64,000 nucleotides of DNA from Elmis aenea (lineage: Eukaryota; Arthropoda; Insecta; Coleoptera; Elmidae), in NCBI GenBank assembly GCA_947652605.1, contig OX393577.1, positions 30,011,466 to 30,075,465 of the forward strand, read 5' to 3'. Position 1 is the first letter of the stretch; every line of letters begins with the position of its first letter. Shown here piece by piece: positions 46,133-58,182 of this stretch. A program made the position numbers and the translations under genes. The notes beneath the pieces are model-generated. The model saw only the letters and a list, made by a program, of their open reading frames with translations. It made no database searches and was not told where the DNA came from.

Positions 46133-46947
46133 TATACAGGGTGACGATAATCTACATGTGTTGTATGGGTAACTTTTTATCATAAGAGTTAAATGGTTGA
46201 TTAAATTAAAAAAGTTGGGCAGAATTTCAGACGAATTTAATGCAATTTTGACATTTGACCTACACCTTCAACTTTTCTAAATATTTTGAAAAAACTAAAA
46301 ACAGACGATTTTTTCAACGGTAAATAATTCCATAGCCACGTTAAAATCAAAAAGTTAAATGATTCCTGTAAATATGTTTGCGTAGAATGTGAAAAAATAT
46401 CTAATAAGTCATGGCACACTTGATTTCTGAGTAAGCCAAACTTGACTTTTTTTAATGGCAACCATTAAAAAAAGTTTACGTAATGTTTTGTTTTTCCCAT
46501 GGGCACTTTAATTAAACTTTATAAAAACTATAATATTGTTAGATATAACTTACTGATTTTTAAAGATAAACCCATCCATCAATGAAACGATGAATGATTC
46601 ACTTTTTAATAAACAATAAACCCATGGCAAACTATGGTTACCACTTAAAAAAAGGCAAGTTTGGCTTATATCTCAAAAATCAAATGTCTATCACTTTTTG
46701 GATATTTTTTTCTAATTTTACGCAAAAACATTTACAGGAATCCTTTTACTTTTTAATTTTAACGTAGGTGGCCATGGAATTATTTACCGTTAAAAAACTC
46801 GTCTCTTTTTCGTTTTTTCAAAATATGTATTTAAAAAAAGTTGAAGGTGTAGGTCAAATGTCAAAATGGTATTAAATTCGTCTTAAAATCGTGCCCAACT
46901 TTGCTTATTTAACCGACCATGTAACTCTTATAATAACAAAGTTACTC
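46133..46947. repeat. Fold-back element, right end truncated
   Basis: The left arm starts TATACAGGGTGACG and contains TTGACATTTGACCTACACC and TAAATAATTCCATAGCCACG. The right arm mirrors these near 46740-46870 but stops at GTTACT (46946) before the terminal motif. The adjacent non-LTR 3' tail begins there, so that insertion or an accompanying deletion probably removed the end. Confidence 0.75.
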
Positions 46948-47030
46948 ATTTTATTATTATTATTATTTCCGCGGAGGTGGTCATCTTTCGGGTTCCTGTA
47001 CTGCGACCTATTAGTCTATTGTACCCTCTG
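46948..47030 (-). mobile_element. Truncated non-LTR retrotransposon 3' end with AAT tail
   Basis: Read on the minus strand, sequence matching 11294-11223 (AGTACAGGAACC, then ACCACCTCC) leads into an AAT repeat tail at about 46953-46969. Only the 3' end is present, as in 5'-truncated target-primed insertions. Confidence 0.55.
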
Positions 47031-47239
47031 GTGTTACCTATACAACACATGTAAATTATTGTCACACTGTATACAGTGATGCGCAAAAGTATTTTTCGGA
47101 TTCGATGATAATATTAAAGTTGCAATACGACTTCCAGTTCAATCGAAAACGGACTCAAACTTTGAAATTTTAAAAGGAACACCCTGTATATTTTTATATT
47201 TTTCGATTCCTCTTAAAATGTACTTTAAAAATAAATTAG
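47031..47239. other. Short interval, no gene
   Basis: Contains an ACACCCTGTATA motif at 47180 that probably belongs to the adjacent dispersed repeat. Confidence 0.4.
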
Positions 47240-47600
47240 GTTATACGGGCCTAAAGTCAACCGTTTTCATAAAATTCACAATTTTAAAAAGGTAACAGAA
47301 TATCGCTTGAAAATTAGATTGACAATAGATTAATTATTAACACTTTGCGCTATTTACATTTTTTAAATATTATACAAGGTATTTTCACACTTGGTCAAAC
47401 TTATGAAACCTTAAACATCGTTAACTCAATTTTTTTAAATACAACACCCCATATGTTTTTACACAGTCATGTAGAAAATTTGATTGTCTTTCAAAAACAT
47501 TAACCATGTTTTATACCTAAAAGTTATATTTTTCGAGATTTCGCGATTTTATTGGAAATTATTAGGCAACGTAATATTTTCAAGTAGGCTATAAAGGTAA
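47240..47600. repeat. Dispersed repeat family F, copy 2
   Basis: Collinear with 13675-14095: ATTAGATTGACAATAG, GGTCAAACTTATGAAAC, AACACCCCATATG, TTTTTCGAGATTTCGCG. It has diverged and is non-coding. Confidence 0.65.
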
Positions 47601-48700
47601 ACTTTCGCCATAGCAAAAGCCCGAAAAATTAATGTTTCTTAAATTTTGTATTTCAAAGGCAAAAATTTTCTTCTTACACAAAAATAGAAATTGCTAGGGT
47701 TATAATCTTGAAATAAGCAGGCGGTGCCTGCCAGGAACATTAAATTACTTAATTTGTTGAAAGTGGTAAAAAAAAGTAAAAGTATTAATTAAAGATTTGA
47801 TATACTTTTGATACACTAGTTTTAAAAATGTCATGCCTCTAATAAATAAACTAATTAAGAATATATACATTATTAGAGAGGAAATTTTCAACTTAAATAT
47901 AACACCGGATGCGGAAAACTTAAGAGAACTTCACACGTGCGGGCATTGTGCTATTTCATCTGATCTAAATCCAATAGGTAGGTGCGGAGCTTCTTTGTTT
48001 CACAAGTTTCCGCGTTATTCGCAATCCCGCGGGCGTAAATCCTTCTTTTTGTTCTCGCAACAGCTCCATGCGGGTACTTGGAAACGATCCTAGTAACGTA
48101 TTTTGAAATTCAACTAAAATGCGCTTTTTTCGCCCTTATTTATTTATGATCACATTATTATTTAATTTACACTTAAAATGATAATACACGAATAAATAAA
48201 TATTCATGAATTCGATTTAAAATTTATGAAAGATAGCTGTAGACACCGACACATGATTGTAATCTTTTGTTATACGTGTATATTTTAAATTGTCCTTAAA
48301 TATTAAATTTAATGCTACAATTAGGTTTTTAAAGTTTTCCTTGTTATAAAAAGTGCTTTTTATACAAATATAACTTCAATATACTTTATTTCATTTTAAA
48401 ATCTTAATAAATGGATCTTGGTAATCTTCTTACATTGTTTACCTTTACCTTTACAATCGCCATAATAAATAAGGTACGATTTAACAGGAAATTAATTAAA
48501 AAGGTATGTGCACTAAAGCTAATAATTTGTGCATTATAATAATAAATATTTAGCATTAAATAAAGATATCTATTTTAAATAAAAAATTATACATTGGACA
48601 ATATTTTACTTGTAATGTGCATCAAAACAATTTTTTTGTGTGTGTTAAAAAGTGCACATTAAATAACTATTTTTATTTTAAATGAAAATACTGTTACGGG
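47601..48700. other. AT-rich non-coding interval
   Basis: An open frame of 86 codons at 47833-48093 has no recognisable domain. It includes a GC-richer segment (GCGTTATTCGCAATCCCGCG), so I cannot exclude a small exon. The rest shows nothing. Confidence 0.4.
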
Positions 48701-48997
48701 CAGGGCCGGCTTTACCATAAGGCGACTAGAAAATTGACAAAATAAAGGGGCGCCAACCTTACTCACAAAAACAAAATGATAAATTTAAAAAAAATGTTAA
48801 CGAATGCCGAAAACATTGCTGATGTCTAAGGTGAATGCCTAATTTTAAACAAGAACGAGTCGACTTAAAAAAAAAAACAAAAGTTTGTGTTTGTAGCCGA
48901 TGAAATCATAACAGGTCATAAACAAAAGTTGAGGTAGATTTTTATTTTTTAATTATTGATAAAGCAATTGCATGTGTTGATCAGAAATTTAAGCATA

Positions 48998-49890
48998 CCA
49001 GGTGTAAACAAAGTATGGTACACCCCCTTTTTATTCTTTAGTTTTAATTTTAGATAAATGAAATTCTAGACATATGATATGTGCAAAAAGCCGGATTTTT
49101 TAAGTACATGCACACAATTATTTCACTTCCGGTTTCGCCGCAAATGACACCAACATTGTTATTTTAAATGGAACACACTGTATATTTCTACATTTTTGGA
49201 AAGAGGAAGCGATTTTTGATACAACTGCACTATTTTGGTTAATTTTTATAACCCAAATAATTTTTGGACAAAAATTAAATTTTTTATTAAGTTTGAATTT
49301 AATGACTTTGTAATCATTTTTCTACCACCGCAATGACATACAAACACGTAAACAAGCATTTGTTTGTTTCCACAGCGATCTTCCGTAGCACCTTGGTTTT
49401 TGTTTTTAATGATTTGTTTTGTTGCATTTATGCACAGCGTACTGCGATTAACAGAATACAAGTTATTGGTATTGATGGATTCGTTAGAAGAAGCTCCATT
49501 AAAATAACCGCTTGTGTCAAAGCCGATTAAAGTAACCTAAAAGTCAATTAAAATTTACAAAAACGTTTTCTGGACAATTGTTGACATAATAAAATTCAAT
49601 TTATGCAGCCACGGCGCGCTTACTAAAACATTAAATTTGGTTCAAAAATTATTTGAGGTAATAAAAATTAGCCAAAATAGTGCAGTTTAATCCAAAATCG
49701 CTTCCTCTTTCCAAAAATGTAAAAGTATACAGGGCACTCCATTTAAAATAACAAAGTTAGGGTCATTTTCGGCGAAACCGGAAGTGAAACAAATGTGTGC
49801 AATGGCTCAAAAAGCCCGGTTTTTTGCACATATCATATGTCTAACTTTTCATTTATCTAAAATCAAAACTAAAGAAAAAAAGGGAGTGTC
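48998..49890. repeat. Fold-back element, family A, best-preserved copy
   Basis: The left arm contains GTATGGTACACCCCC, CATATGATATGTGCAAAAA, TTCCGGTTTCGCCG and GGAAAGAGGAAGCGA. The right arm repeats these inverted at 49690-49890, ending AAGGGAGTGTC. It inserted into the transposase region of the hAT at 48701-50602. The open frames inside are not genes. Confidence 0.8.
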
Positions 49891-50120
49891 AAAGAAAATT
49901 GCTCTCCTGAACTGTTACCTAAAAGAATATGTAAACAAGTTTTGTAAAAAACTTTTGGATGTTTTAGTTGAAGATAAAGAATTTAAAAACGAAGTTATTT
50001 AATATAAAATGTAATAGAATAAAAATTCCCATTCAAAATCAAACCACTAACATGCTTAAATTTATCCTATAAAATAATGATTATGAAATTTTCCCCAACA
50101 TTTAAATTGCACTTGGAATT

Positions 50121-50289
50121 TATTTAACACTTCCGGTAACTGTGACCAGTGTAGCACGCTCGTCTAATAAATTAAAGTTATATGAAAATACCTCAAGAGA
50201 GACTTAATACTTTAGCAATATTATCCATCGAAAATACAGAAATTGAAATGACAGACTTTGAAGATATCATTAAAAAATTGACTGTTTAA
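50121..50289 (+). pseudogene. hAT transposase C-terminus, frame-shifted
   Basis: Two frames together give the hATC end: LTLPVTVTSVARSSNKLKL from 50124 in one frame, then QERLNTLAILSIEN from 50194 in another, ending FEDIIKKL and a stop at 50287-50289. The change of frame near 50190 disables it. The order matches the SERSFSKLKL and RLxxLAxLSIE blocks of the hAT type found in zinc-finger-protein-like transposases. It belongs to the element at 48701-50602. Confidence 0.75.
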
Positions 50290-50602
50290 TGCCCAAGTGT
50301 AAAATAATAAAAGTCTTGCCGAATAAAAAAAAAAATTAATTATTGTGGTTTTGTTGTATTGTAGTAAAATCTAAGTGTTGTTTATTAACTCATTATGTTC
50401 TGCAGTAATTATCAACCCAAAATATTGGATATTAGAATAACGCAGTGAGAATTTTATCTAAATTTATTACAATTTGATGTTAGTAGCATTTATAGTTAAT
50501 AGCTCAAATTTTATAAATAAAAGTATAAATTAAAAAAATGTTTATAGGGGGCCCCAAAAATGTTGTTGCACCCGGGCCCCGATATATAGAAAACCGGCCC
50601 TG

Positions 50603-53600
50603 GTTGTAATTTCGCGACCTTTTGGTGGAAAAATTTGAGTTAATTGTTGCCATAATAAACTTTAAATATCCTTGACCATAATTTCAACTACGCAAATAAT
50701 GTTTCTATAGAACTTACAGATTTATTTAACTTTAAATTCTGCAGCGCTTAGAGATAAAGGGTATAAGTTCATATATTTCAACAAGTCAAATTTATACACT
50801 ATAACATCGACAACATTTATAAAATTCGTGTACACAAAAGTTTCTAGGGTAATCTAAGGAAAATCGAATACTAAAAATTTACATAAACGTTTTATTATAA
50901 ATAACAATTTCAACGTTAGGTACAGAAATACGTATTTCTTGCTAACACTGCCGCATAGAAACGCGTGTAATGGAAAACGTTAGTCGCCAAAATATTTTAT
51001 TCCATTTCACTGCATTTTAACCCGCAGCTTGCCAAAGGGAAGTCGTAAAAGGCGACTTGTCGCATTTCACCCTCCTGCCTGAAGGGGTCAAACAAAACAA
51101 ATACACCTTATATATTTTCATAATATTGTTTAGAAATACTGTCCATTTATTGAAACAAAAATATTTGAACATACCCTAAATTTTCAATCTTTAAAATTGT
51201 TCTTAATATCAAATTGATATATTTTTAACACCAATTCTTTGTTTTTTATTGGCTTCTTTTTTCTTTCTAACTTATTAATTGTAATACGTACCTTTTCTTG
51301 CCGTCAACATGTTGAAGCGTGACCTGTTGGACGTATTGCGTGTCCTCTAAAAATAACTATCGGCTCACTATCGAAACTTTTAAAGTGTCCTAAAAACTTT
51401 CATATTTTTTACTGATCTCGTTCTGTTCTAAATAATAAATGAATCGATTGATTTGTGCTAAATAAGGCGAACTATATTAATCATTTAATTAAACAAATAT
51501 TATTACGCGCGTAAATAAATGATATATTGTTAATTAACATATCAAATGAAGTTCAAGTATAAAAATTAATTTTACAATAGTTTTTTTTAATAATCACTGT
51601 GTTTTAAAATCATTTAACTATCTGAACGTGTTAGGGGTAGATCTACACATGCGAATATTAATTTTACTTGATCATTTTAATTAATACAAGCCAATTTTAC
51701 AGTTTAATGATAAAGAAACTTTAAGTTAAACGTATCGCTACTACATTTTAAAATTTGTTGCATTTTAATTCATGTTAAAACCGTAGGTCATACTAAAAGT
51801 AAATAGTGTTTGTATGTTTAGGTGAACCAAAATACAAAAAAAATATCGATTTCATATTCAGTTTTGGAAAAAACCGATAAAAATGATCTTTTTTCATTAC
51901 ATTTCTATTTTTTCACTCTGTACATATAAGATATTATCGGAGACAAGCGCATGTCACCTGAAATTAATACGTACAAGATAAAGCACGCTAGTGCTCCCTA
52001 TAGCACTTATTATCAGCCTTTCGATGTATAATTTAATTACTTTCCATCGGTGATATATTGTTAACGAAGGTAAGAACAAAGGGCCTAACAGTTTTTTACC
52101 CATGTTCATTACAGCGACGCTACAAATTATCTTGAAAAGGTGAAAGATGCGATTTCACGGTGTAGCGCTCCAAATGCAGCTGACGATGAGACTTTGCATT
52201 TGGCGTAACGTCACCGCTGGTCGATCTTAAATCATCAAAAATGCTGAGTTAGAAGAGCGACCTCCTCCCGGCCAGATTAACATCGCGAGCAGGATATATG
52301 AGGATAATTCCAGCCAGTAGAAGTTCCAGTTTAAAAGAAGATAAATGTTACGTTTTATCTAGGTAAATTTATGTGGAAACGCGGCATAATTGCGAAATGT
52401 TTATACGCTCCGGTGCTACTAGTGTCTCCATCCAAGACTTTGAGTTCCTCTCTATACCGCCCCATATTTCACTAATTTCACGGCAATATTAGCCGGGAAT
52501 GTAATGGCTTTTCTTTCCCGCTCTCCCAGATCTGCGTAAACTTGTTTTTCTTTTCTGAGCGGATACGGGCTCGCGATGTTATCTACGCCGGCAGGCGAAG
52601 GACGCGGCAAACTTTTCCGGAGGCCATTAAGATAAAATCATCCTTCTACTGCAAATTTTATCGGGGCGCGGTCAAACATTTCTGGGGATTAAAAATTTCA
52701 CCATTATTTTGATCGCATTCATTAATGGAGCTCCATTTTTGTAACGCTTAGTAGCAGTAATTAAAAGTGAAGTGGAAAGTTTGGACAAAAGATTTACACA
52801 TGCGACGGTTCATTAGAAAATAAAAGTTGAGCGTAACATAAATTTATAAGGTTAAACAGCCCCTGCGCTGCCCTAGCCGACCAACAAACAAACTAATGCG
52901 TATCCAAATAAATGTCCCTTTGACCGGCGGCGCCGAGGCTCGTAGAATCGGTGCCACCCGGCGCCCGCCCGCTATGATTCATAGCGTCCGGGCGCACTAT
53001 CTCAGAATCGGCAACTGCGATCAACCGATACAATTTAATCTAAAACCGAAAATTATCGCGCACTTTTGACCTTAAACCGATGCTTTGCAAGCCATAAAAC
53101 ACCGACGTCATATAATTCAAAGATGCAAACTTTATTGATTTCTTTACGTTCGCTCGGAATGAATATTTTTGTGTATCTAAAAATTATAGTCTAAGCTTAT
53201 TCGTTTTCTATGTAAATTTAGTTGAAAGAAAAATGATTAATCCCCAAGTTTTATTGCTCATGTAATACACATGCAAAGTTATAGACATTTTTATTTACAT
53301 GCAGTACTTTTGTCAAAAGAAAAATAAAACTTTACTGATTCTTTAATTTTTGTTTGTTGATTCATTACTTAAAACACGTTTTAATTTATATTTAAAAAAA
53401 CATATTTTAAATTGTTCATCCTTATTTATAATACGACTTTATGTTTTGAAGTTATTGAGATATGTCAATCCATGACATACTATTAGTGCAACACGCTATA
53501 CTGATGTGCAAGGAAATTGCCGCCGTCATGTCATAAATAAACCATTAAAGTTAGTGATTTATTACGAAAAATATTCATAAAATTTTTAAATTGATTCATA

Positions 53601-54182
53601 TTGTTAAGATAAGGAACTAATATTACCTTCTGTAGCTAATAATATCGAACATTTTTAAGTTTGCGTGCTAAAAGTATTGTTGAATTGTTATTCGAAAACT
53701 AGTAAAGTAATGAAATGATTCGTTATGTTTTAAAACAAAGCATTACAAAATACGAATAACAAAAATATTCGACTAAAAATCTTGGATGATCGATGCACAC
53801 TTTTAAGTAACTTTCTTTTGCCGGTCAAATATAGACATGACAAGATTATAAAATCGCACAGGAGAATAGTATACCTACTCATTTAATTATAAATGTTTTC
53901 GGCTATATATTTCATGAGTAAGTATAAGGTTTAAAGGATCGCCCCAAGTATTCTAAATAATCTCATTTATTTGAATGACTTAAATGACGTCTGTCAAAAT
54001 GACGTTTCAAACCTATGTTTATGACATTCGATCAAAGTATCCACAAGAGATGTGCAATTTTTTTCTAAATGTCATTTTATTTTTATCAATATTAGAAAGT
54101 GATAAATCAAACGCAATGGTATTAAGAAAAATACATTTTACAACACATTCAAATATCGATGGTCGTCGATATTTCCGTGAAT
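50603..54182. other. Mostly unique non-coding DNA with GC-richer islands
   Basis: No protein family was recognised. 50940-51110 contains the small hairpin AAGTCGTAAAAGGCGACTT. 52100-52720 and 52850-53110 are notably GC-richer and repeat-free (CCCGGCGCCCGCCCGC near 52960). These are candidates for regulatory or untranslated exon sequence. The rest is AT-rich with short chance frames. Confidence 0.4.
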
Positions 54183-54614
54183 TGTGCATCCAGAATTTGA
54201 GGCTCGCCATGGGTAACTTCTAAACCGTAATAGATACAAGGCCGGTCAGATGGGACAAAAGTTACCTACTTCATAAAGCAATACAGCGATGCTTTTGTTT
54301 TTGAAAAAAAATTCAAGGCTAATGTGATATTGATGAAAAACCAAAAATGTGTCATATCTTTACATGAATTTATCTTAGTTGCTATGAGATATAACAAAAA
54401 ACGGTTATAACAAAAGTGGTGGATATTGGTGATCGCTATAAAATAGCTACAATAATTTTTTTTATTTGGCATATTTTACGAGATCATTCAAAAACAAAAG
54501 CATCGCTGTGTTGCTATATGAAGTAGGTAACTTTTGTCCCATCTGACCGACCTTGTCTCTATTACGGTTTAAAAGTTACCCATGGTGAGCCTTGAATTCT
54601 GGACACACTGTATA
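54183..54614. repeat. Fold-back element, about 430 bp
   Basis: The left arm reads CGCCATGGGTAACTTCTAAA, GGTCAGATGGGACAAAAGTT, ACCTACTTCATAAAGCAATA. The right arm is its inverse and ends ACACACTGTATAA, a variant of the shared terminal motif. Non-coding; small frames on both strands are mirror artefacts. Confidence 0.85.
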
Positions 54615-56506
54615 ATGTTCAATTTTTTATGATATAATACAGTTATGATGTAAATAAAATATTATTTTTTTGAGTTTTTTTTTTTTTTGTTAAATGCTTA
54701 TGTCTAATATCGCTAAAATACTATAATCAAATATACTTAATAATTAAATACAAATATCTCGTTCAACGAGATCTTGCGTGATTGTTATCCATTATAAAGC
54801 TTTTGTTTTCTGATTGGTGAAAAAACCAAATTTAAGCCCTTTATCTGTTGCTCTAAATGAAAACGGCGACAATCTCGAAATAAAACAGCAATTTGAAAAG
54901 CGCCATGAACTCAAGCTCATGTAGTCGCTAATATTAATAATTGATATGAACGATTCTAATCTTAATGCTTTTTCACGGCGCTAACGGATTAAGAGCTGTA
55001 TTGGTAACCAGGACAGTACAAGGACATTAAGGAAACATAATACCGCTGCGATAGATAACGTACGGATCCTCCCACTGATCTGGAGTTGATATATAAGCGT
55101 CCACGGCACACTAATGGCCGCATGTTGATTGCGAGTTTTAAAGGGGACTGGATTTATGGCAGATCAGGAATTTGGAGCCGCCCCGCGCTCGTTATTTATC
55201 TGCAAATCCTTTTAATGCATTTGCTTGACTCGATATAACTGTTCGTCCACGCACTAGAGTGGCCACTGAATGGAAAAGTTTGGTTTTTGGGTTTCTGTAA
55301 TCACATACGTGATGAAAAAACTTTTTGTTTACTTGTTTGTATGTTTGTTACATTTGAAGTCTGAAATTAATTAATTTGATCCAAAACTCGGATATCAAAC
55401 CGGGTGGAATGTAGACAACCTATTTACGTGCTTCGGCAGTTTCGAAGCTACACAACCAAAGAAATATTGCTGCTAATTTAATACCTCACTGGTAAATTTA
55501 TCTCCTGCAACTAGAGCGTAGTAAGCTGTTTTCTCATTTTAATTCGCATCGATTTAAAAACCGTAGACACACACAAACTTGTTGCACGCTTTGGTTATAT
55601 CTATTTTTAATGCGAAAACAATTTTAATTTAAAAAAATATTCAAAATCAGTAACTCAAAAAAATCACAAGAATGTGAAATAGGCCTTGAAATTGGAAAAT
55701 ATTGATTGTAATAAAAATTGGAACACAAAATTACGATTTTATAGTCACAATGCTTCCTAAATTATAAAATAGAAATTAAACTCTAGCGGTATATTACATT
55801 TGTACTTGTTATTAAAATTTGTTCAATCTTTAATCAGAATAAAGTATTTTTATTCCTAGCCACAGTTAGTGATACAAATTAAAGTTAATATTAAACGTAT
55901 AAAAATCACCACGTTAGAAAAAGACTTTTTCGTGGCAAATTATGGTAATTCGGAAGTAAACTCAGCACTGCAGAATTTAACAAAGATCGAGTTTGATGTG
56001 CCTTAAAAAACTGCCAAACGATTTTGGTTAATTTAACAGAAAACACCAAGGCATTGGGGAAGGCGATGTACTGAATGAATAAACTGTGGGGATGGAAACT
56101 TGGACCAATTCTAAATTTAAATATGTAAAATAGAGTAATTTACTCGAAGGATTACCCATTTGTAAATTTACTGCTTTAATACACTATTGCGTTTTGTTCT
56201 TTACCTTCACATCAATTGCAATTTAAAAAAAAAACTTAATAATTAACTCTAATTTAACGATAATCGTTACACCATAGTTAGGACACCTCAATTTTAGCGA
56301 GAATCTTCAATTTAATAATAAAAAATGGGTGGCATGCAACACAAAGTAATTGGGAATAATAGCGAACAATTTACAATCTTTTTATGAACTTAGTTAATGA
56401 ATTTGCATTTTATATAATAATTGTAATATTAACATTACCCTAAAAATTTGGAAGTCGCTGGAGATCTGATTTTCAAAATAAAATTATTGTAACATTATAA
56501 TACTTA
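54615..56506. other. Non-coding interval with one GC-richer island
   Basis: 54880-55260 is repeat-free and GC-richer (CACGGCACACTAATGGCCGC) and may be regulatory. The remainder is AT-rich with no recognised feature. Confidence 0.4.
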
Positions 56507-58182
56507 TGTACACACAGTGGGTACAAAAAGTAACGTAACGCGTCAATATACCGTCTTGTAATAACTTTACGCAAAAAAAAAAACAAGTTTCGAATAAAAG
56601 TTTGTGGTTGTTTACTACATAACCTTAAATTATTTTTAAATATAGTGTTTTGCACTGCCGTGACGAGAGTATGAAGCGGCCGTGGCAAGTGTCCAACTTG
56701 CGCCCCCTCCTCCAACCCAAAAATGACCAAAATTTTAAAAAGTTACATTTTATTAAGTGCGATATGTTAAATACTTAGTATTAATCCCATCAAAATGAGT
56801 TACCTGTAAAACCAATAACGCATTGGTACAAATAAATAATCTACTAAATTTAAAGCTTGTCTATTTAAAAAGCTTATAAAGTAGTAAGACTATCAGTGAG
56901 TTGTATATTTGATCTAAAAGTTCACACATTTATTTTTTAATAAAGCACTTCTATTCATGGCAAACGAATCATCAGTAACTTTCTCGCCAGGCATATTTTT
57001 TATTTTGCGCCGTCTCTTTTTTGGATGTAAGTATCAATATTTATTGTTTCGGCTAAACTTTTCGCCGAATTGTGAAACAAATTTTAAAAAAACATTTTGG
57101 TACTATTGAATTTCATTTTATGAGCTTTTATCATTTTCGAAGCATTTTCGACAGTGCTTTTTTTTGTAAAAGTCTACATTTACTTTATTTATCTTTCCTA
57201 ATATTGCATCCTAAATTATTAGCAATGCAACAAACTTAAATGTTGTTGATAATTTTAGCAAAATTCGAGCATTTGTACAGTGTGGTCCAAATTCGATGAG
57301 ATTGCATGGGTATCTCGGTTAATAATTAAGATAAAGAAACGGTTAAATTACCAAAAATGTACAATTTTTTGAAACAAACTCAGAACTGTTTTCAAAAATA
57401 TTTTATCATTTCCGGTTTTTAAGTTATTAAATAAAAAGTTTTTTTTTGTCATATTAATAATGTCATATCTCCGTTAATGTTGTAAATATCAAAATTATTT
57501 ATGGAGATTACTTTTAGATATTTTTATGTTTATTTTGATTGTACTAAAAAAAAATTACGCTCGCCGTTAAAAAGTTATGACACACACTTACCTTTTTTAA
57601 AATAGGAGCAATAATTGACCATGACCTATTTAAATTCCTTATTTTTTTCTCATTCCAAATATATGAGGGTTGATGTATTTATTTTCAATAATACGCAAGT
57701 TACGAAGGTTTTTTAGTTGTTTTTTTTTTAAGAAAATCATAGTAGGTGCGAAATTAAACAAAAAACAAGCTGTAAAACCTTATAAAACTCATGTGGTACA
57801 AATTACCGAGGTCTTTTAATTTGTTGTTTAAAATAAAACATACGTTGTTTTTTATGTCCGGTCCAATTGGTTAAACTTCAAACACGAATAAGTTACTTTT
57901 TTTTAAACGGAACGCCCTTTATATTTTCACATTCTCTTGTCAATAATTTATTTATCTTTTAAAGGTTATTTATGTCTAAAATTAATATTTCTCAAGCAAT
58001 TGCGGTTTTAACGATACGTACCTAGCGGTGCGCAAAAACAAAACACTCTGTACATTTAAAAATAATTTAAGGTTGTGTAGTAAATGACCACAAACAACAT
58101 TCATTCGTTTTTTTTTTGTTTTGCGAATTATCACAAGACGAGATATCGACACGGTACGTTACTTTTTGTACACACTGTATAA
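56507..58182. repeat. 1.7 kb fold-back element
   Basis: The left arm (GTACAAAAAGTAACGTA, then AACCTTAAATTATTTTTAAA) is repeated in reverse at 58060-58182, ending GTACACACTGTATAAG. The interior holds a complete copy of dispersed family E (57277-57840). The arms are decayed by several percent or more. Confidence 0.75.
57277..57840. repeat. Dispersed repeat family E, copy 2
   Basis: Begins ACAGTGTGGTCCAAATTCG and is collinear with 8573-9150 and, in its second half, with 27850-28080. Confidence 0.75.

Larger units (their letters stand above)
48701..50602. mobile_element. hAT element with GGCCGG ends, old
   Basis: It starts CAGGGCCGGCTTTACC and ends AAAACCGGCCCTG, preceded by CCCGGGCCCC. These are the ends of a very common animal hAT type. 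The flanking 8-mers GTTACGGG and GTTGTAAT agree only at their first bases, so the target duplication is not convincing. Inside are the remnants of a transposase (frame-shifted piece near 48898-48990; C-terminus at 50121-50289) and an inserted family A fold-back at 48998-49890. A second, partial copy lies at 45617-45977. Confidence 0.65.

Noticed and set aside
47833..48093. 86-codon open frame
   Set aside because: It has a proper length for a small exon but no recognisable motif or splice sites that I can defend.
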